Shown piece after piece: positions 41,901-50,547 of a DNA stretch of 64,000 nt. Position numbers and translations under genes: made by a program. The notes beneath the pieces were generated by a model. The model saw only the letters and a list, made by a program, of their open reading frames with translations, had not been told where the DNA came from and ran no database searches. Within the stretch, counting starts at the first letter, position 1; each line of letters begins with the position of its first letter. Origin of the DNA: an uncultured bacterium. GTDB taxonomy: Bacteria > Calescibacteriota > Calescibacteriia > Calescibacteriales > Calescibacteriaceae. Location: assembly GCA_938036315.1 (NCBI GenBank), contig CALHPK010000007.1, positions 52,876-116,875 of the forward strand, in the 5' to 3' direction.

Positions 41901-42911
41901 TTAAAGTTTCTTAGCTAAACGGAATAAGTATCTGAGAATAAGGTATATATCCTTCAGGAATCTGTTTCGATAAGAAACTTTTCTAAGTTTTATGACCCAG
42001 ATATGGAATCTATCACGTTTCAGTGCAGTTTTTATAAGATCAGAAATCACTTCCGGTGAATCTCCTGAAAAGTGTTGCTTTCTTGCTTCATGATAATTCC
42101 TTTTTACAACCTTTTGCGCTAAAATATCTATCTCTGCTGTCCTGTCTGGTAAAGCAGGACGCTCACGGAAAGCAAGAATTTCGAATCCTGCCTTTCTGAG
42201 CAAACTTGATAAGGTTGCTGTTGTGAAGTAGAATGTGTGAACAATCTTAAAATATCCTTCTATACCATGCCTGAAACTAACTCCGTATAAATTTGGTGTC
42301 ATCAGGTATAAGTATCCACCTTTTTTTAGGATGCGGTTGATCTCACACAGAGCTTTAAGAGGATTGGTAAGATGTTCTATGATACCTAGTGCAGTTATTA
42401 GATCAAATTCTTCTTTGGCAAATCTACTTTTCATAAATTCCATCTCATATATTGTTAATCCGAATTTTGATCTTGCAAAGTCAGCTGCTTGTTTAGAAAG
42501 TTCTACTCCAATTAGCCTATTAGACTTGTTGTCAAAGAATCTCAACCACACTCCATATCCAGAACCAATGTCAAGGATGTTTAACCCATTTACTGTTTTC
42601 GGCAAATTACTTATAAGCCAGGAATAAAAGTTTTGATAGTGTTTTTCCCAAGAAGATAAGATTTGTTCGGTCGGACTACTTAGAGCAAGATATTCATTTT
42701 GGTAGAATTTAGAGAGTGCCTGTTCAGTTGGTTGAGGGTTCAAGAAAACTAATCCGCACCTTTGACAAACTACAACGTTTAGGGGGGTTCCCTCTAAGCT
42801 TCCTTTGTGAGCAACCTTTGTTCTGACAATTACCTTGTGCTTATCTGGCGATGTTCCACAATTGATGCAATCAATTAAGGTAAAAAGAGCAGAGAAATAT
42901 TTTATCTTCAT
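41901..42911 (-). CDS. SAM-dependent methyltransferase with N-terminal zinc ribbon
   Basis: The ATG at 42911 is used: it starts MKIKYFSALFTLIDCINCGT and lies 6 nt behind TATGAT. A frame running back to 43055 overlaps the divergent gene and is not protein-like. CINCGT and VCQRCGLVFLNPQP give a zinc ribbon. The methyltransferase domain has GLNILDIGSGYGVWLRFF, FDLITALGIIEHLTNPLKALCEINRILKKGGYLYLMTPN. Such zinc-ribbon methyltransferases are common in glycan loci, acting on sugars (inference). A second protein of the same design lies at 46739. Confidence 0.8.
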   Translation of the reverse strand: MKIKYFSALFTLIDCINCGTSPDKHKVIVRTKVAHKGSLEGTPLNVVVCQRCGLVFLNPQPTEQALSKFYQNEYLALSSPTEQILSSWEKHYQNFYSWLISNLPKTVNGLNILDIGSGYGVWLRFFDNKSNRLIGVELSKQAADFARSKFGLTIYEMEFMKSRFAKEEFDLITALGIIEHLTNPLKALCEINRILKKGGYLYLMTPNLYGVSFRHGIEGYFKIVHTFYFTTATLSSLLRKAGFEILAFRERPALPDRTAEIDILAQKVVKRNYHEARKQHFSGDSPEVISDLIKTALKRDRFHIWVIKLRKVSYRNRFLKDIYLILRYLFRLAKKL

Positions 42912-42945
42912 GATAGTATCATAATAGTTATTATCATTGTTGTAA

Positions 42946-44265
42946 ATGATGAAAGATCTTAACATATTTTTAACGATAACGGACGGTTTTGCGGAGAGAA
43001 TGCTTGTCAAAACAGAGTTTTTAAAAAAGCTTAAGAGCAAATGCAACGTAATCATATTTGCTCCAGAGAAAGGGGATGAATACCTCCTGAGGTATAATCC
43101 ATCAGGTTTATCTAGTTTTATTTATTGGTACATCAGAAATTTTATGTACGAAAATCCGGAAAAGAATGAGACTCTCTGGATAAAACTCAAAAATATTAGG
43201 AGAACTAATCTATTGAAGTATTTGATCGTTAGGGTCTTCATTATTCTGGCAAAGCTAAAATTTGTAAAAAAGATTCTCCTGCATATTAATTATCTTCTAA
43301 TTCCAGAATTTTATCAAGAACTTTTCGATAAGTATAAACCAAGCTTAGTTATACTCTCAAGTGGAGGCATTAAAGTTGAAGATCTTCCCTTATTAAAGAC
43401 GGCGAAAAAAAGGAAGATATTAACCATAGGAATTATTCAATCATGGGATAATCTCACATCTAAGGGATATATAAGTCCGAGACCGGATAGGTTTATTGTT
43501 TGGAATGATATTATGAAAGATGAACTTATATTGTTTCACGGAGTCGATGAAGAAGATATATTTGTTTCAGGTCCTATACATTATGATTTTTACTTTTCTT
43601 CGCAAAGCGAAGCTCCCTCTCGGAATCTAAACGGTGGCATCCATCCTGGGAACAAAATTATACTTGTTGCTTCCGCACCTATGTGGACATATAAGCACTT
43701 TGATTGGATAGTTGACATTATCCTGAAGGCGTTAGATGATGGGAGAATAAAATATACCGCTACCGTTGTTCTGCGTCTTCATCCGAATGACCATCCTGAT
43801 AGATATAGTAACATCAAGGAAAGCAAAAATTTGATAATAGATTATCCTGCAGTGTATAAGGAAGGTGTGGGGTGGATTCAAGAAGAGGAACATATCCAGA
43901 ATTTCATCCGCCTTCTGAAGACATCTGATGTTGTTGTGTGTGTGGCTTCAACGATTTCGATAGATGCTGCCTGCTTTGATACACCGATTGTTAACATTGC
44001 CTTTGATAAGGAAGGGTATTTACCTTATGAGCTTTCATCGCGTAGATACTACGACTATACGCACTACAAAAACATTGTCAGGAGTGGAGGAGTAAAAATT
44101 GCCTATAGTCCAGATGAGCTAATAAGCTACATATCACTTTATCTTGAAGATAGATCAGTGGACAGTGAGGGGAGAAAAAAAATAGTTCAGCAGCAGTGTA
44201 AATTCACTGATGGAAGATCAGCTGAAAGAGCGATAAGTTATATTTTATCATTTTTGAAACAGTAA
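42946..44265 (+). CDS. Putative GT-B glycosyl/glycerophosphotransferase-like protein
   Basis: This 439-residue protein has the two-domain look of GT-B enzymes. Readable landmarks are TIGIIQSWDNLTSKG, RFIVWNDIMKDELILFHGVDEEDIFVSGPIHYDFY, KIILVASAPMWTYKHFDW, VVLRLHPNDHPDRY and LLKTSDVVVCVASTISIDAACFDTPIVNI. The pattern around VSGP and STISIDA is shared with CDP-glycerol transferases and surface-glycan synthesis proteins, so a role in polymer assembly is likely, though the acceptor is unknown. It shares a divergent promoter region with the methyltransferase at 42911. Confidence 0.6.
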   Translation: MMKDLNIFLTITDGFAERMLVKTEFLKKLKSKCNVIIFAPEKGDEYLLRYNPSGLSSFIYWYIRNFMYENPEKNETLWIKLKNIRRTNLLKYLIVRVFIILAKLKFVKKILLHINYLLIPEFYQELFDKYKPSLVILSSGGIKVEDLPLLKTAKKRKILTIGIIQSWDNLTSKGYISPRPDRFIVWNDIMKDELILFHGVDEEDIFVSGPIHYDFYFSSQSEAPSRNLNGGIHPGNKIILVASAPMWTYKHFDWIVDIILKALDDGRIKYTATVVLRLHPNDHPDRYSNIKESKNLIIDYPAVYKEGVGWIQEEEHIQNFIRLLKTSDVVVCVASTISIDAACFDTPIVNIAFDKEGYLPYELSSRRYYDYTHYKNIVRSGGVKIAYSPDELISYISLYLEDRSVDSEGRKKIVQQQCKFTDGRSAERAISYILSFLKQ

Positions 44266-44282
44266 TCTTTCACTTTTCTAAA

Positions 44283-45587
44283 ATGAGCCTTCTCCAGAGA
44301 TTGAAAAGCATCTTTATTGTAAACATGGGGATACTATCTTCGTCGGTTTTATCGCTCATAGTCCATATATATTTTGCAAAGGAGTATGGTATAACAAAGT
44401 TAGCGGATGCCTTTTTCATGGCTTTTAGTATTGTGGAAACTTTTTCGAAGATTTTGTTTATCAGCCAATTTTCTCAGGTATTTTTGACCATGTTTTGGGA
44501 TGAATACTTAAAAAATAAGGAATGTGGATGGAGATTCTTGGGAAGTGTATATTTTACTCTTGTTTTTTTGTGCCTTATATTTACTCTTTTATCAGTCCTA
44601 TTTGGTGATTTTGTAGTTAAGATCTTTGCTCCAGGTTTCGCTCCAGATACGTTAAGATATTCTGCAAAGATTCTTTATATTTTGTTTCCCTATTTGTTTT
44701 TTAATATGTTTTATATCCTAAATGAAAGTGTTGTTAATAAATTTGGGAATTTCCCGCTATCTTCAGCTACAAATGTGCTAAAACATCTTTCAGTTTTAGT
44801 GATTTTTGTCTTGCTTGATGATATTATTGGAGTATTTTCTATTGCCATAAGTTATCTTGTATCAGAAATAATGTCTTCGTTTATCCTTTTTATTTATATT
44901 GTGAAAGGGGGGTTTAGGGTAAAAAGTATAGTTAAGCCAGATTGTGTTCTCATTAAAGCTTACTTTAACAATTTGAAGCCCTTTATAATTAGTAATCTTT
45001 CTGTGTTTGTTGTTGGTCTTTCGTATAAAGTTGCTGTTTCTTTTCTTTCTCCGGGGGCTATGTCAATACTTAGCTATTCCAGGAAAATCTACAATATGCT
45101 TGCTAATTTTTCTTGGGCCGGTATGGGAAAAGTTATATATCCTGAATTTGTGGAATTCAAAAGGGGAGGAAAAAAACTTAAAGAAATTATTTTATTTTCA
45201 GTGAGATTTTCAGCTATATTTGGAATAATTTTTCTGTTGGTATTTTCAATATGGGGAGGTGAAATCTTGAAGATTGTTTTTTTGAGGGGGAAGATGACAG
45301 AGGAGGATATAAGCGAGATTGTGAAAGTTCTGGTAATTTACCTTCTTTCCTTTGTTCCAGACGGAATATCCAATGTTTTGGGGCAGTTATTTATATCTTT
45401 AGGTAAGGTGAGAATTACTGCGTACGTAGGTCTGATTTCTGCTGTTTTACATTCAGTTTTATATATTATAATGTCAAAGCTATATGGTTATTATGGAATA
45501 GCTATATCACCGCTTCTTGTTTTATTTGTTATACTTGCAATATATGTGGCAAATTTGAAGAAAATTGAATTAGGCGATAAGCATTAG
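44283..45587 (+). CDS. MurJ/MviN- or Wzx-like lipid-linked glycan flippase
   Basis: This 434-residue polytopic protein has about 12-14 membrane helices. The N-terminus LSLIVHIYFAKEYGITKLADAFFMAF is the MviN/MurJ pattern (A-x-x-xG-x-x-x-x-A-D-A-F), and GDFVVKIFAPGFAPDTL and ILKIVFLRGKMTEEDI (P-G-F and G-x-F-t-x-x-D forms) fit too. It flips an undecaprenyl-linked glycan across the inner membrane. In the middle of a surface-glycan locus it probably exports the locus repeat unit instead of lipid II (inference). Confidence 0.75.
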   Translation: MSLLQRLKSIFIVNMGILSSSVLSLIVHIYFAKEYGITKLADAFFMAFSIVETFSKILFISQFSQVFLTMFWDEYLKNKECGWRFLGSVYFTLVFLCLIFTLLSVLFGDFVVKIFAPGFAPDTLRYSAKILYILFPYLFFNMFYILNESVVNKFGNFPLSSATNVLKHLSVLVIFVLLDDIIGVFSIAISYLVSEIMSSFILFIYIVKGGFRVKSIVKPDCVLIKAYFNNLKPFIISNLSVFVVGLSYKVAVSFLSPGAMSILSYSRKIYNMLANFSWAGMGKVIYPEFVEFKRGGKKLKEIILFSVRFSAIFGIIFLLVFSIWGGEILKIVFLRGKMTEEDISEIVKVLVIYLLSFVPDGISNVLGQLFISLGKVRITAYVGLISAVLHSVLYIIMSKLYGYYGIAISPLLVLFVILAIYVANLKKIELGDKH

Positions 45588-45589
45588 TA

Positions 45590-46732
45590 ATGAAGATAGG
45601 AATCAACATAAGATATTTAGAAAGAGATGTATTTACTGGAATAGAAAATTACATTTTGAACCTAGTTCTGAATTTGAATGCAGTAGACAAAGAAAATGAA
45701 TACGTGTTATTTTGTGGGGATAAGAAAAAGCTCCCAGGAGAGTTTTTAGCCTTGAACAAAAATTTTAGATTACATGTATCGAAGTTCCCAACAAGCAGTC
45801 GAGTGCTAAGACTGATTTGGGATAATGTATATTTGATGTATGCTATTTTGAAAGAAAGGATTGATGTTTTTCACGCGCCATTCGTTGCGCCAATGCTCAA
45901 AGTTTGTCCAACAGTCCTCACCGTACACGATCTTGCTTACCTATATTTCCCGGATAGCTATACTTATACTTACAAGCTTTTTCTTAAAGTTTTTTTGACA
46001 AGAAGCATAAAAATAGCTGATAAAATTATAGCGGTTTCAAACAATACAAAGTCAGATGTAGTTAAGCATTTTGGAGTGCCAGAATCGAAGATTGAAGTGA
46101 TATATGAGTCAGCTGATGTTTTTTTCAAAGTTGATAAATCAAAAGTACACGAAGTTAGAGAAAAATATGGTATAAATAAAGATTTTATCTTGGGTTTAGG
46201 ACTTATTAGCCCAAGAAAAAATTTTTCTACGCTTTTGAAAGCATTTAAGAAACTTTTACACAAAGGGGTGGATGTTCAGTTAGTGATTGTCGGAGGTAAA
46301 GGATGGTTATATAACCAAGTTCTAAAATTGGTGTCAGATCTTAATATCGGCAGTAAAGTTGTGTTTACGGGGTATGTTCCAAAGGAGGATTTGTTATATC
46401 TTTATAACTGTGCAAAGATGTTTGTCTATCCTTCTTTATATGAAGGTTTTGGGATTCCCATATTAGAAGCGATGGCGTGTGGCTGTCCAGTGATAGCTTC
46501 CAATACATCTTCTATTCCAGAAGTCTGTGGAGATGCGGCAATTCTTGTAAATCCTTTAGATGTAGATGAAATATGTGAAAGAATGTTGACCTTGCTTAAA
46601 GATGTGTCTTTAAGAGAAAGCTTGATAGAGAGAGGATTGAGGCAAGCGAGCAAATTTTCATGGATTAAAACAGCTGAAAGGACAATGGAACTCTACAAAA
46701 ATGTTTATAGAGAAAATAAATCTTTTATTTGA
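45590..46732 (+). CDS. Glycosyltransferase, GT4 family
   Basis: This 380-residue GT-B enzyme starts MKIGINIRYLERDVFTGIENYILNLVLNL and has VDVFHAPFVAPMLKVCPTVLTVHDLAYLYFPDSY. The donor domain has ILGLGLISPRKNFSTLLKAFKKL, VFTGYVPKEDLLYLYNCAKMFVYPSLYEGFGIPILEAMACGCPVIASNTSSIPEVCGDAAILVNPLD, read here in pieces, with the E-G-F-G-x-P-x-L-E motif (E-x7-E). It starts two bases after the flippase stop, so it is coupled to it. It belongs to the mannosyltransferase-like group. Confidence 0.88.
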   Translation: MKIGINIRYLERDVFTGIENYILNLVLNLNAVDKENEYVLFCGDKKKLPGEFLALNKNFRLHVSKFPTSSRVLRLIWDNVYLMYAILKERIDVFHAPFVAPMLKVCPTVLTVHDLAYLYFPDSYTYTYKLFLKVFLTRSIKIADKIIAVSNNTKSDVVKHFGVPESKIEVIYESADVFFKVDKSKVHEVREKYGINKDFILGLGLISPRKNFSTLLKAFKKLLHKGVDVQLVIVGGKGWLYNQVLKLVSDLNIGSKVVFTGYVPKEDLLYLYNCAKMFVYPSLYEGFGIPILEAMACGCPVIASNTSSIPEVCGDAAILVNPLDVDEICERMLTLLKDVSLRESLIERGLRQASKFSWIKTAERTMELYKNVYRENKSFI

Positions 46733-46738
46733 ATCGCT

Positions 46739-47647
46739 ATGAAGCTAAGATGTATAGCATGCGGTTCGGAATATTGCGGGAAAATTTTTGATTGGCGATC
46801 AGGGATATCTCTTTATGAATGTAGAGAGTGCGAAGTTCAGTTTTTTCATCCCGTGAAGCATCCAACTTCCAAATATTACGAAGAATCAGAAACTTATATC
46901 TTTCCTAATATCTCGCCAGAATTAGGGTGGGAGCACAAACAGTTCTTCAAGGATGAGTTTTTTACAGATCCGAGAGGGAGGAGACTTTTAGATATTGGTT
47001 GTGGTAATGGTAAGTTTCTTTATGAAGCATCAAAGATTGGCTATGATGTATATGGCATTGACATAAATAGAAATTCTGTAAGGTATGCTCATGAAAAGTT
47101 CGGATTGAAGAATGTGTTTTGTTCAACATTGGAGGATTATATTAAGTCAAACCCCGGAAGGTTTGATGTGATAACATTTTTTGAGGTCCTGGAACATCTT
47201 GATAATCCTAAAGAGTTTATAGATCAGGTGAAAATGCTTGAGAGTAAGTATATTGTTTTGAGTGTTCCGAATAGAGATAGGACATTTGATTACCTTGGTG
47301 AGGGAGATTTTCCTCCGAACCATCTGACAAGGTGGAGTGTTTCATCAGTAGTTAAGTTGCTATCAAGAAATGGGATAGGGGTTCAGAAGATAGTTATAAA
47401 GCCGTTAAGGTATGATGATATTTCAAACTGGCTTGGGCAGAGGATAAAATTCGGAATTATTACTAAAAGGATAGCAAGGGCGAGGGAATCATGCGCTACT
47501 GTTGATGAGATTTCTCAGCAAATTTCATCTATGTTCAGGTTGAAGAAAGCTATATTTGATATGATTGGATTTGCATTGCAAATTTTGTTTTTTCCATTTA
47601 AGCTAAAAGGTTCGAATATGTATATAAAAGCTGTTGTGGAGCGTTAA
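46739..47647 (+). CDS. SAM-dependent methyltransferase with N-terminal zinc ribbon
   Basis: CIACGS and CRECEVQFFHPVK at the N-terminus form the zinc ribbon. The methyltransferase domain has RRLLDIGCGNGKFLYEASKIGYDVYGIDINRNSV (motif I and its acidic end), FDVITFFEVLEHLDNPKEFIDQV and IVLSVPNRDR. It is the last gene of the glycan locus and starts six bases after the previous stop. It resembles the protein at 41901 in design. The target is probably a sugar of the surface polymer (inference). Confidence 0.82.
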   Translation: MKLRCIACGSEYCGKIFDWRSGISLYECRECEVQFFHPVKHPTSKYYEESETYIFPNISPELGWEHKQFFKDEFFTDPRGRRLLDIGCGNGKFLYEASKIGYDVYGIDINRNSVRYAHEKFGLKNVFCSTLEDYIKSNPGRFDVITFFEVLEHLDNPKEFIDQVKMLESKYIVLSVPNRDRTFDYLGEGDFPPNHLTRWSVSSVVKLLSRNGIGVQKIVIKPLRYDDISNWLGQRIKFGIITKRIARARESCATVDEISQQISSMFRLKKAIFDMIGFALQILFFPFKLKGSNMYIKAVVER

Positions 47648-47686
47648 GTGTTTGGTTTGTATATCTATATTCTATTATTCATTATT

Positions 47687-50320
47687 CTATATATCTATAA
47701 AATCACTAATTGGGGATCTGTAAATTTTTCTTATCGCCTCTTCAGCTATGTGTTTAAAGTTGTATATGGTTGAGATCTGCCGTAAAACTTCAGTGGTCTG
47801 GATTACCATCCTTGCGAGATCTCCGGGTTCGATCTCTGTTTCTTGTTCCACATAATCTATCTCATATCCTTTTGCCCATAAAAGTGTTGCATAATATATT
47901 CTTCCATCGAGAAATTTTAACCTTTTACTTTTCCAAATTTCAACAGGTTTGACCTTTGGGGATATTCCATAGTGTATTTCAAGGTTATATATTTGTTCGA
48001 ATAGTTTTTCTATGCCTTTTGGGGAAGGTCTGAAAGGTGGTTTAGGTTCTGAGAGAATAAGGGCTACTGTTGCGGCTAAATCCTCTGGTGTCTGGCCAAT
48101 AAGGTTTTTTGAGATTATCTCAAAGATATATATAGATCTTGGGTTCTTAAGTTTGGATGCCTCCCAGCCTTTTTCAGTAAGTACATAAGCTTGATTGAGG
48201 TAACTAAGTTCACGTAGAAATTTCAATGTTCCCCAAAATTCCTTTTCAAGCTTATCTGGATTTTCTCTTTCTATTTTCTGCATTTTGAGATTCAATTTTT
48301 CAAGCTCGCTGACAAGCTTTGAGCAATTTTCATAAACAGAGCAGTCCACACAAGGAAGATTTTCAAGTTCTTTCTGCCTATTTGCATTTTTACTCTTCAG
48401 GTTTTCATTTATTCTTTCTAGGTTATTGATTACGTTTCTGATTTTATCTTTTAGAGCATATAAATTTGGGTAGCTTTTGCTAAAATGACATAATATCCTA
48501 CTTTTAACAAATTTTATGTCGTAAAGTATAGGGATATCCTCAATCGTAAAGATATGCCTTATTCTGTTTTTGATTTCGGATTCTTTTAGGAATATAGTTT
48601 TTTCCAATGTGGTGAACGAGAAGAAATTTCCTTGAGGAATTAATATCCCAAATTTACCTTTCGTATCAATAGCGAAGCCCGATACAGATGTGATTTTGTT
48701 GTTGTTATTCAGCAACTGATCGGAAATGGTTTTCATCACTTTTATGACAGCAGAGATCTCAGAAATTTTTGTCTCGGTCTCCTCTAAATTCTTTTTGGTA
48801 TTCAGGAAAGAAATTTTTGTGTAGGGTGAGCAGTTTTTGGGCTTGATTTCGTTAAACTCTTCATTAAGTTTTTGAATTCTTTCTTCCAATTTTGCTTTTT
48901 TCTCCTTCCAATTTGCTACAGTTTGAGATATCTCAAAATATTTCAGACTTTTTCTTATCAGCTGTATACATTCTGAAGGTTCGACTTTTTTCAGAAGGTT
49001 CAGGACAAGATGTGGAGTTATATAGAAATTGGATGTTATTTTTTCTACCTCTCCAAATAATTTTTGAACTTCCTCCCGGCTGATAGGAGCAGATATGAAT
49101 ACATAGCCGATCTCATCTTTGCCTCTTCTTCCAGCTCTTCCTGCCATCTGCATTATCTCCCCGGGAGTTAGTAGTCTTTCGTGTTTCCCATCAAATGTGA
49201 ATTTTGAGGCGATGACAACAGATTTTGCTGGTACATCTATACCAGATGCAAGAGTTTTTGTTGAGAAAATGAATTTTGCGAGGCCGTATTTTAGGGCATC
49301 TTCGAATAGGATTTTAAGGGCTGGAAGGAGTCCGGCATGATGTGGAGCAACTCCAGATTCGATGAAATTTGATACCAGAGGATTACCCTTTATATATGGG
49401 AAAAGTTCAAGGTATGCCGAGCAGAACTCTGCTCGTTTCTTCACTTCATAAGGATCCTCTTTTATTTTTATCTTCCTCTGCTTTATCAGATTTTTTACTT
49501 CAAGAGCTAAGTTTTCACATTCTTTGCGAGAAGAGAAGAAAAATATAGCAGGTGTAAGATCTTGCTCTGCCAGAATTTCTATGGAGCGAGTTATGGAAAA
49601 TTCAGATGAGTTTTCATAAATTTCTTTGTATTCAATTTTTGTCGCAAGATTCGAATAATCTCCTTTAAAGAGTGGTTTCAGATTTTTTCCGATGGAGTAC
49701 CAGAGTAGAGGTATGGGTCTTTCCACTTTGTAGACAATTTTAATCTCTTTTTCTCTGACTGAACTCAACCATAGAGCAATTTCTTCTACATTAGGGAAAG
49801 TGGCGGATAGAAAGAGTAGCTGAGAAGTTTTAGGGGCAAAGATTATGGCCTCTTCCCATGTGACTCCTCTTTCCTGATCTTTGAGCCAGTGTGCTTCGTC
49901 AAATACTATAAGATCTACGTGTGGTGAGCTTTCGAGTCCCTCATCAATTAGGATATTCCTAAATATTTCGGTGGTTCCGACCAGTATTGGGGCTGTTGAA
50001 TTTTCTTTTCTGTCACCTGTTAGTATTCCTACATTTTCCTTCCCGAAAAGTCCCTTGAAGTCTCTGTATTTATCATTGGAGAGGGCCTTCAGTGGGGAGG
50101 CATACCAGACTTTACCTTTTCGGTTTAAAATTTCTTTTATTCTGTATTCGGCTATTAAAGTTTTCCCTGAGCCTGTGGGAGCGGATACGAGGACATCACA
50201 GCCTTGCTCAAGATAGAGTATTGCATTTTTTTGGAATTCATCGAGTTTGATATTTCTTTCGATTTCCAGTTCGGTTAGTTTCTGCTCAGTAGAGGGTTGG
50301 GGAAGTGGAAGAGTGGGCAT
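47687..50320 (-). CDS. Ski2/Mtr4/HelY-like DEAH RNA helicase
   Basis: This 877-residue superfamily 2 helicase has Walker A SAPTGSGKT (46-54), VWYASPLKAL (motif Ia), VFDEAHWL with DEAH at 141-144, LFLSATFPN (motif III), ATKTL-type motif V read as FIFSTKTLASGIDVP, and QMAGRAGRRGKDEIG (motif VI). The C-terminal half matches the DSHCT region of Ski2/Mtr4 and bacterial HelY, including LPCVDCSVYENC (cysteine cluster) and DLAATVALILSEP, then GDLARMVIQTTEVLRQIS near the end. It probably unwinds RNA for degradation or maturation. The ATG lies 9 bases behind a tRNA 3' end, so the transcript is shared with the tRNAs. Confidence 0.88.
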   Translation of the reverse strand: MPTLPLPQPSTEQKLTELEIERNIKLDEFQKNAILYLEQGCDVLVSAPTGSGKTLIAEYRIKEILNRKGKVWYASPLKALSNDKYRDFKGLFGKENVGILTGDRKENSTAPILVGTTEIFRNILIDEGLESSPHVDLIVFDEAHWLKDQERGVTWEEAIIFAPKTSQLLFLSATFPNVEEIALWLSSVREKEIKIVYKVERPIPLLWYSIGKNLKPLFKGDYSNLATKIEYKEIYENSSEFSITRSIEILAEQDLTPAIFFFSSRKECENLALEVKNLIKQRKIKIKEDPYEVKKRAEFCSAYLELFPYIKGNPLVSNFIESGVAPHHAGLLPALKILFEDALKYGLAKFIFSTKTLASGIDVPAKSVVIASKFTFDGKHERLLTPGEIMQMAGRAGRRGKDEIGYVFISAPISREEVQKLFGEVEKITSNFYITPHLVLNLLKKVEPSECIQLIRKSLKYFEISQTVANWKEKKAKLEERIQKLNEEFNEIKPKNCSPYTKISFLNTKKNLEETETKISEISAVIKVMKTISDQLLNNNNKITSVSGFAIDTKGKFGILIPQGNFFSFTTLEKTIFLKESEIKNRIRHIFTIEDIPILYDIKFVKSRILCHFSKSYPNLYALKDKIRNVINNLERINENLKSKNANRQKELENLPCVDCSVYENCSKLVSELEKLNLKMQKIERENPDKLEKEFWGTLKFLRELSYLNQAYVLTEKGWEASKLKNPRSIYIFEIISKNLIGQTPEDLAATVALILSEPKPPFRPSPKGIEKLFEQIYNLEIHYGISPKVKPVEIWKSKRLKFLDGRIYYATLLWAKGYEIDYVEQETEIEPGDLARMVIQTTEVLRQISTIYNFKHIAEEAIRKIYRSPISDFIDI

Positions 50321-50329
50321 AAAATGTGA

Positions 50330-50421
50330 TGGCGGAGGGGACGGGATTTGAACCCGTGCGCCCTGTTTTTCAGGGCACGTGGTTTCCAGCCACGCTCCTT
50401 GGACCGCTCGGACACCCCTCC
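50330..50421 (-). tRNA. tRNA-Ser (GGA anticodon)
   Basis: On the minus strand the acceptor stem GGAGGGG/CCCCTCC closes a class II tRNA with a long variable arm (GCCCTGAAAAACAGGGC). The anticodon stem CGTGG/CCACG holds loop CTGGAAA, giving anticodon GGA for serine UCC/UCU. T-loop GTTCAAATC is present. The 3' CCA is encoded in the DNA (TGG at 50330-50332 on the plus strand). Confidence 0.95.
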
Positions 50422-50426
50422 AAAAG

Positions 50427-50498
50427 CTGGGGGGCGAGGACTCGAACCTCGACCCTCGGATCCAGAGTCCGATGTTCTGCCAATTAAACTACCCCCCA
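50427..50498 (-). tRNA. tRNA-Gln (CTG anticodon)
   Basis: Acceptor TGGGGGG/CCCCCCA, anticodon stem TCGGA/TCCGA with loop CTCTGGA gives anticodon CTG, reading CAG (glutamine). T arm GAGGTTCGAGTCCTC is regular. The 3' CCA is not encoded, unlike the neighbouring tRNA-Ser five bases away. The two form one tRNA operon. Confidence 0.93.
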
Positions 50499-50508
50499 AC
50501 CTTACACA

Positions 50509-50514
50509 ATTTTA
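50509..50514 (-). promoter_or_regulatory. -10 hexamer of the tRNA operon
   Basis: TAAAAT (minus strand) lies ten bases before the tRNA-Gln 5' end, at a suitable place for transcription starting at or just before the tRNA. No clear -35 was seen. Confidence 0.45.
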
Positions 50515-50547
50515 ATCTTTTTCACTCAATAAGCTGAATTTACCGAA

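Noticed and set aside
42912-43055. N-terminal extension of the minus-strand methyltransferase
   Set aside because: It overlaps the divergent gene and is not conserved-looking; the ATG at 42911 starts at the zinc ribbon and has a fitting -10 element.
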